This document shows positions 60,824 to 64,000 of a stretch of 64,000 bases of DNA, in pieces (positions within the stretch are counted from its first letter, which is position 1; each line of letters opens with the position of its first letter). Origin of the DNA: an uncultured Clostridia bacterium (GTDB taxonomy: Bacteria; Bacillota; Clostridia; Christensenellales; CAG-314). The stretch lies in contig CANPXV010000007.1 of assembly GCA_947586855.1 (NCBI GenBank), positions 1-64,000 on the forward strand, written 5' to 3'. The notes under the pieces were generated by a model. The model had not been told where the DNA came from. It did no database searches and saw nothing but the letters and a program-made list of their open reading frames with translations. A program made the position numbers and the translations under genes.

Positions 60824-60860
60824 AAAAAAAGTTCCGTTTGCCTCTTGCAAACGGAACTTT
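60824..60860. terminator. Strong bidirectional terminator
   Basis: GTTCCGTTTGC / GCAAACGGAAC (11 bp, extended by AAA/TTT) with a CTCTT loop; T7 when read leftward, so it ends the leftward YjbR-like gene, and it may also stop fakA readthrough. Confidence 0.85.
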
Positions 60861-60876
60861 GCGTTTCTCCCAAAAA

Positions 60877-61263
60877 TCACTTTTTGCGGGATTTGGGGCC
60901 GACAATGGTGTAGCTGTCGTCGATAAGCTGGCTCACAAGCGCCATATCCGCCGAGCCGTCCAGCAGCACGCCTATCCAATGCAGCTTGTTGAGGTGGTAG
61001 CAGGGCACAAATCCGACCTGTTCCAGCAGCACCTCTCTTGCAAAGGGGTCGCATTTGATGTCCAAAATGTCCACAATGCCGTCGCCTTGCAGCCCCAAAC
61101 GGCACCTCGGCACGTCCATGATGACGCCGTACCATTTGCGTGTGTCCGTCCGCCGCAGCACAGCGTAGTTGGGCACGTCCGCCCACAGATACTCTGCCAG
61201 AGTTCCGTATTGATCAGCCGCATATTGCAGCACCCGCTGTCTTGTTGCCCCGATTTTTGACAT
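60877..61263 (-). CDS. MmcQ/YjbR-like protein
   Basis: 128 residues. EYLWADVPNYAVLRRTDTRK, WYGVIMDVP, DILDIKCDPF and the end motif LNKLHWIGVLLDGS fit the YjbR/MmcQ family. These form a cyclophilin-like or double-wing fold and have been suggested to bind DNA; the role is unknown. The ATG at 61263 has GAGAGG upstream. It has its own promoter and terminator. Confidence 0.85.
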   Translation of the reverse strand: MSKIGATRQRVLQYAADQYGTLAEYLWADVPNYAVLRRTDTRKWYGVIMDVPRCRLGLQGDGIVDILDIKCDPFAREVLLEQVGFVPCYHLNKLHWIGVLLDGSADMALVSQLIDDSYTIVGPKSRKK

Positions 61264-61282
61264 AATTTGCACCTCTCATTTG

Positions 61283-61311
61283 ATTATAAATCAATTCGCC
61301 CCAAAACGCAA
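61283..61311 (-). promoter_or_regulatory. Promoter of the YjbR-like gene
   Basis: Leftward TTGCGT (61311-61306), 17-bp spacer, TATAAT (61288-61283). Confidence 0.7.
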
Positions 61312-61510
61312 TATCCAAACGCATTTGCAAGGCGATTTTTGCAACATACCCGTGCCCCACGTCCAGAAGCTATCCGCCACAAAAAATAACGCACGCCAAA
61401 TCAGGGCGGCTTTTGTATGACAAGATTTTTTGGTACAAATTTGGTACACACAAAAAATAAGTTTCTGAAATAAAAAATGATATTTTTATTAAAATTGTCT
61501 GTTTTTTTGC

Positions 61511-61531
61511 AAAAAAAAGGGCGATTTCGCC
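61511..61531 (-). terminator. Terminator after the tRNA pair
   Basis: Leftward GGCG-AAAT-CGCC hairpin followed by eight T, just after tRNA-Leu. Confidence 0.8.
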
Positions 61532-61551
61532 TCAAAAACGCCCATTTTCAG

Positions 61552-61639
61552 TGGTGCCCGCAATCGGACTTGAACCGATACGACTTGTTAGGTCGAGGGA
61601 TTTTAAGTCCCTTGCGTCTGCCGATTTCGCCATGCGGGC
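61552..61639 (-). tRNA. tRNA-Leu (anticodon TAA)
   Basis: 88 nt with encoded CCA. Acceptor GCCCGCA / TGCGGGC, anticodon stem-loop GGGACTTAAAATCCC, a long variable arm (CTCGACCTAACAAGTCG region) and a T arm with GGTTCAAGTCC. The long extra arm fits class II tRNA-Leu. Confidence 0.93.
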
Positions 61640-61726
61640 AAAGTGTGCGATGGTGCAACTGCAATCGATCACAGCAACGGCAAGCCGCTCCGATGGATGT
61701 GCGCCGCACCTTCGGTCAATAGTGCA

Positions 61727-61753
61727 ACTGCGAAGCCATATTTCGGCTTCGCA
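61727..61753. repeat. Perfect hairpin between the two tRNAs
   Basis: ACTGCGAAGCC and GGCTTCGCAGT form an 11-bp stem with a 7-nt loop and no T-run. Probably a processing site or partial terminator between tRNA-Cys and tRNA-Leu. Confidence 0.55.
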
Positions 61754-61761
61754 GTCGTATT

Positions 61762-61835
61762 TGGAGGCACCACCCAGACTCGGACTGGGGGTGGAGCTTT
61801 TGCAGAGCTCTGCCTTACCACTTGGCTATGGTGCC
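61762..61835 (-). tRNA. tRNA-Cys (anticodon GCA)
   Basis: 74 nt with encoded CCA. Acceptor GGCACCA / TGGTGCC with discriminator U, D arm AGCCAAGTGGTAAGGC, anticodon loop CTGCAAA and T arm CCCAGTCCGAGTCTGGG. Confidence 0.93.
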
Positions 61836-61848
61836 GTCAACCTTTATT

Positions 61849-61877
61849 ATTTTATCAAATAAAAGCAAAAAAATCAA
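61849..61877 (-). promoter_or_regulatory. Promoter of the tRNA-Cys/tRNA-Leu unit
   Basis: Leftward TTGATT (61877-61872), 17-bp spacer, TAAAAT (61854-61849), about 14 nt before the tRNA-Cys 5' end. Confidence 0.75.
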
Positions 61878-61978
61878 CCCTTTAAGCACAATTTGTTGCA
61901 CAATATATGTTTGCAGAGTGCGCCGCCGCAAATCAGGCAAAAACGCCCTGCCCAAGCCCCGTGCAGCAGTATGGGGTG

Positions 61979-62007
61979 TTGATTTTTCGCAACTGTCGTG
62001 CTATAAT
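61979..62007 (+). promoter_or_regulatory. Promoter of the iron alcohol dehydrogenase gene
   Basis: TTGATT (61979-61984), 17-bp spacer, TATAAT (62002-62007). AGGAGGG precedes the ATG at 62038. Confidence 0.8.
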
Positions 62008-62037
62008 GTAAAACAACGTCGCAGGAGGGCCGCCGCT

Positions 62038-63243
62038 ATGAATTTTTTCAAGGCATTGTATTGCAGAGCCTATCAATTTTGCTGTCGGATTGCCATTCCG
62101 CTGTTGCCGTACAGGCAGCCCGTTCGGTTGGACGACTACCGTGCCCTGTGCAGCAAACTCGCCGAGTTGCACCTTAGCCGCCCGCTGATTGTCACGGACA
62201 AGGTGTTGCACGATCTGGGCGTGTGCGACGGCCTGACGACGGCTCTTGCGCAGTCGCAAATCGCCTTTTCGCTCTTTGACGGCACCGTGGCCAACCCCAC
62301 AACGGATAACGTCGCCCAAGCGGTGCGACAATATCTGGACGAGGGCTGCGATTGCCTCATTGCAATCGGCGGAGGTTCCTCAATGGATTGCGCCAAGGCG
62401 GTTGGTGCCTGTGTGGTGCGTCCCAACAAAACTCTTGCGCAGATGAAGGGCCTGCTAAAAGTGCGCGAACGTCTGCCCACGCTGTTTGCCATACCCACAA
62501 CGGCCGGTACGGGCAGCGAAACCACAGTGGCCGCCGTCATCACCGATGCGCAAACACGCCACAAGTATGCGATAAACGATTTTTGCCTCATCCCGCACTA
62601 TGTGATATTGGATAGCGGCCTCACGCTCGGCCTGCCGCAGACAGTCACCGCCGCAACGGGCATGGATGCGCTGACCCACGCCGTGGAGGCCTTTATCGGG
62701 CGCAGCACAACGTCCGATTCTCGCAAAAACGCACTTCAAGCCGTGCGCCTGATTGCGGCAAATCTGCCCCAAGCCTATGCCGACGGCACCAACAAAACTG
62801 CCCGCTGCAACATGCTGTATGCGTCCTATCTGGCGGGGCTGGCCTTTACCAAAAGCTACGTCGGATACGTCCACGCCATTGCGCACGCCTTGGGCGGCAA
62901 GTACAACGTGGCGCACGGATTGGCCAACGCCGTCATTTTGCCTTATGTGCTAAAAGCCTACGGCAAATCTGCGCACAAAAAGCTGTGGAAGCTGGGCGTT
63001 TCGGCGGGATTGTTCGACAAGAGTCTCTCCAAGGCGGAGGGTGCGACGCTGTTTATTGACAAGGTGGAGCAGCTCAATGCGCAAATGAATATCCCCACAA
63101 CGCTGGATTGCATTGCGGCAGAGGACGTTGCACAGCTGGCGGCCACGGCGGAGGCGGAGGCCAACCCACTGTATCCCGTGCCCAAGCTGCTGACGTCGGC
63201 GCAGTTGCAGCGTATTGTGCATCAGGTGGGCGGTCTGGATTGA
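62038..63243 (+). CDS. Iron-containing alcohol dehydrogenase
   Basis: 401 residues. NAD(P)-binding AIGGGSSMDCAKA, IPTTAGTGSET, and the metal ligands in MDALTHAVEAF and HAIAHALGGKYNVAHGLANA. This is the type III (Fe-ADH) family, which includes butanol, propanediol and lactaldehyde dehydrogenases; the substrate cannot be fixed. The first ~15 residues (MNFFKALYCRAYQFCC) extend the usual start, but AGGAGGG supports the ATG at 62038; frames further upstream run through the tRNA region. Confidence 0.92.
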   Translation: MNFFKALYCRAYQFCCRIAIPLLPYRQPVRLDDYRALCSKLAELHLSRPLIVTDKVLHDLGVCDGLTTALAQSQIAFSLFDGTVANPTTDNVAQAVRQYLDEGCDCLIAIGGGSSMDCAKAVGACVVRPNKTLAQMKGLLKVRERLPTLFAIPTTAGTGSETTVAAVITDAQTRHKYAINDFCLIPHYVILDSGLTLGLPQTVTAATGMDALTHAVEAFIGRSTTSDSRKNALQAVRLIAANLPQAYADGTNKTARCNMLYASYLAGLAFTKSYVGYVHAIAHALGGKYNVAHGLANAVILPYVLKAYGKSAHKKLWKLGVSAGLFDKSLSKAEGATLFIDKVEQLNAQMNIPTTLDCIAAEDVAQLAATAEAEANPLYPVPKLLTSAQLQRIVHQVGGLD

Positions 63244-63324
63244 TTTTTGGCAAAATCGGGCGATAAAAACTTCATTTTGGGGCAAAATCGGGCCGTTTTA
63301 ACTTTATTTTGCCCCGCAATCTGC

Positions 63325-63349
63325 AAAAAAAAGACGGCAATGCGCCGTC
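63325..63349 (-). terminator. Terminator of the MATE gene
   Basis: Leftward GACGGC / GCCGTC with a 5-nt loop, then T8. Confidence 0.85.
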
Positions 63350-63379
63350 CGAAGATAAAGAATGAATAAAGCGTGCCTA

Positions 63380-64000
63380 TCAGGTAGTGGCCGTTGCGGT
63401 TGTGCCGACTACGGGCTGCTCGGCGGGCATTTTCAGCTTTTTGTACAGCACGGCAAAGCACACCAGATGTACCAACGCCGTCAACAGCCAGCTTATCGGG
63501 TAGCTGATCGCCAGCCAGGTGATGTTGTGGAAGTACTGCAACGGAAAGATAAAAAATATCCACAGCAGCCTGAACCCGCACGCCCCGCAGGTGGAGATGA
63601 TCGTCGGCAGCACCGAGTAGCCGATTGCACGCAGCGCAAAGGCAAACGTATCCATAAGGCCGCACAAAACGTAGGTGCCCACCGTGATATATATGCGTTG
63701 CAGGCCAAATTGTACTGCGGCGGGGTTGTTTCGGACGTACAGACCCAGCAGCGGCCCTGCAAAAATCAGCACAACGCTGCCCGTTATCAGCCAGGCGCAG
63801 GATATAAGTAAAATTGTTTTGACGATAACCTTTTTGATATTTGCCTTTTTGTGCGCAGCGTAGTTTGCCGACCCAAAAGTCACAACTGCTTGCGCACAGC
63901 TGTTCATGGCGGTGTACACAAACCCTTCCAGGCTAGCGGCGGCGCCGTTGCCGTCTACCGATTCCGGCCCCAGCGTCAGGCTGAGGTCGTTGACGCTTGT
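63380..64000 (-). CDS. MATE-family efflux transporter, C-terminal part
   Basis: 206 residues are visible; the gene continues past the window edge. LGPESVDGNGAAASLEGFVY and TAMNSCAQAVVTFGSANYAA correspond to the MATE loop VxxxSLxxxFxxAxxxFxGQNxGA. The following helices (including IYITVGTYVLCGLMDTFAFA and LRAIGYSVLPTIIS) fit the second half of a 12-helix antiporter. It exports drugs or organic cations with Na+ or H+. The C-terminus is short and rich in Thr/Ala. Confidence 0.88.
   Translation of the reverse strand, partial: TSVNDLSLTLGPESVDGNGAAASLEGFVYTAMNSCAQAVVTFGSANYAAHKKANIKKVIVKTILLISCAWLITGSVVLIFAGPLLGLYVRNNPAAVQFGLQRIYITVGTYVLCGLMDTFAFALRAIGYSVLPTIISTCGACGFRLLWIFFIFPLQYFHNITWLAISYPISWLLTALVHLVCFAVLYKKLKMPAEQPVVGTTATATT

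Noticed and set aside
61429-61448. TTTGGTACA direct repeat near tRNA-Leu as an integration site
   Set aside because: Only two 9-bp copies, no integrase and no flanking foreign DNA in the window.

Overview
The window looks like chromosomal DNA of an uncultured, Gram-positive-type, spore-forming Clostridia (Firmicutes) organism. Four things support this. The syntenic core cluster yicC-gmk-rpoZ-coaBC-priA-def-fmt-rsmB-rlmN-rsgA-rpe-spoVM/rpmB/asp23/fakA is present. There is a clear Spo0A DNA-binding domain. There is a 30-codon SpoVM-like gene exactly where Bacillus keeps it. CdaA and a Ktr/Trk potassium system are also present. Genes are moderately GC-rich, while the gaps are AT-rich or almost pure pyrimidine on the + strand. 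No phage, transposase or cas gene is visible.

Layout. 0.2-1.5 kb: a membrane-anchored Pro/Glu/Lys-rich DUF2188 protein and a dCMP-deaminase-family gene. 1.5-6.7 kb: a gene-poor stretch holding ddh (-), cdaA, a 42-codon membrane ORF where cdaR is expected, and five copies of a constant-length 65-bp element. Each copy carries a TATAAT box and ends in a hairpin resembling a Cas12a crRNA handle. 6.7-10.9 kb: a shortened aspartate kinase and two flavoprotein oxidoreductases. 11.0-17.3 kb (-): a glycerophosphodiester phosphodiesterase gene and, 4 bp on, a 1,850-residue membrane-anchored protein with about eight Cys/His-rich repeats. 17.8-21.7 kb: lepA, an aldo/keto reductase and hemW. 22.5-26.1 kb: LysR regulator, pyrophosphatase, trkH and trkA. 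26.4-27.6 kb (-): rtcB. 27.8-31.2 kb: three tandem DUF2974 hydrolase paralogues.

32.1-32.8 kb: a Spo0A homologue whose receiver has lost the acidic pocket and carries Glu in place of the phospho-acceptor Asp. 33-40.3 kb: TetR, rarA (apparently leaderless), an ABC exporter, tyrS, a YigZ-type protein and a flavin reductase-like protein. 40.4-44.5 kb: pcrA-ligA. 45.5-56.2 kb: the tightly overlapping core operon, without remA and without the prpC-prkC phosphatase/kinase pair normally found between rlmN and rsgA. 56.4-57.9 kb (-): a PAP2 phosphatase and a small membrane protein. 58-60.6 kb: divergent rpmB and asp23-fakA. 60.9-64 kb: a YjbR-like gene, tRNA-Cys and tRNA-Leu (-), an iron-type alcohol dehydrogenase and a MATE transporter cut by the window edge.

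Themes. CdaA makes c-di-AMP, a known regulator of Ktr-type K+ uptake, and both are here. Ddh and aspartate kinase belong to the lysine/DAP pathway. Spo0A and SpoVM imply a sporulation programme, but with an unusual input side. The most unusual material is the 65-bp element family, the Cys/His repeat protein, the pseudo-receiver Spo0A, and the duplicated or pyrimidine-rich intergenic modules.
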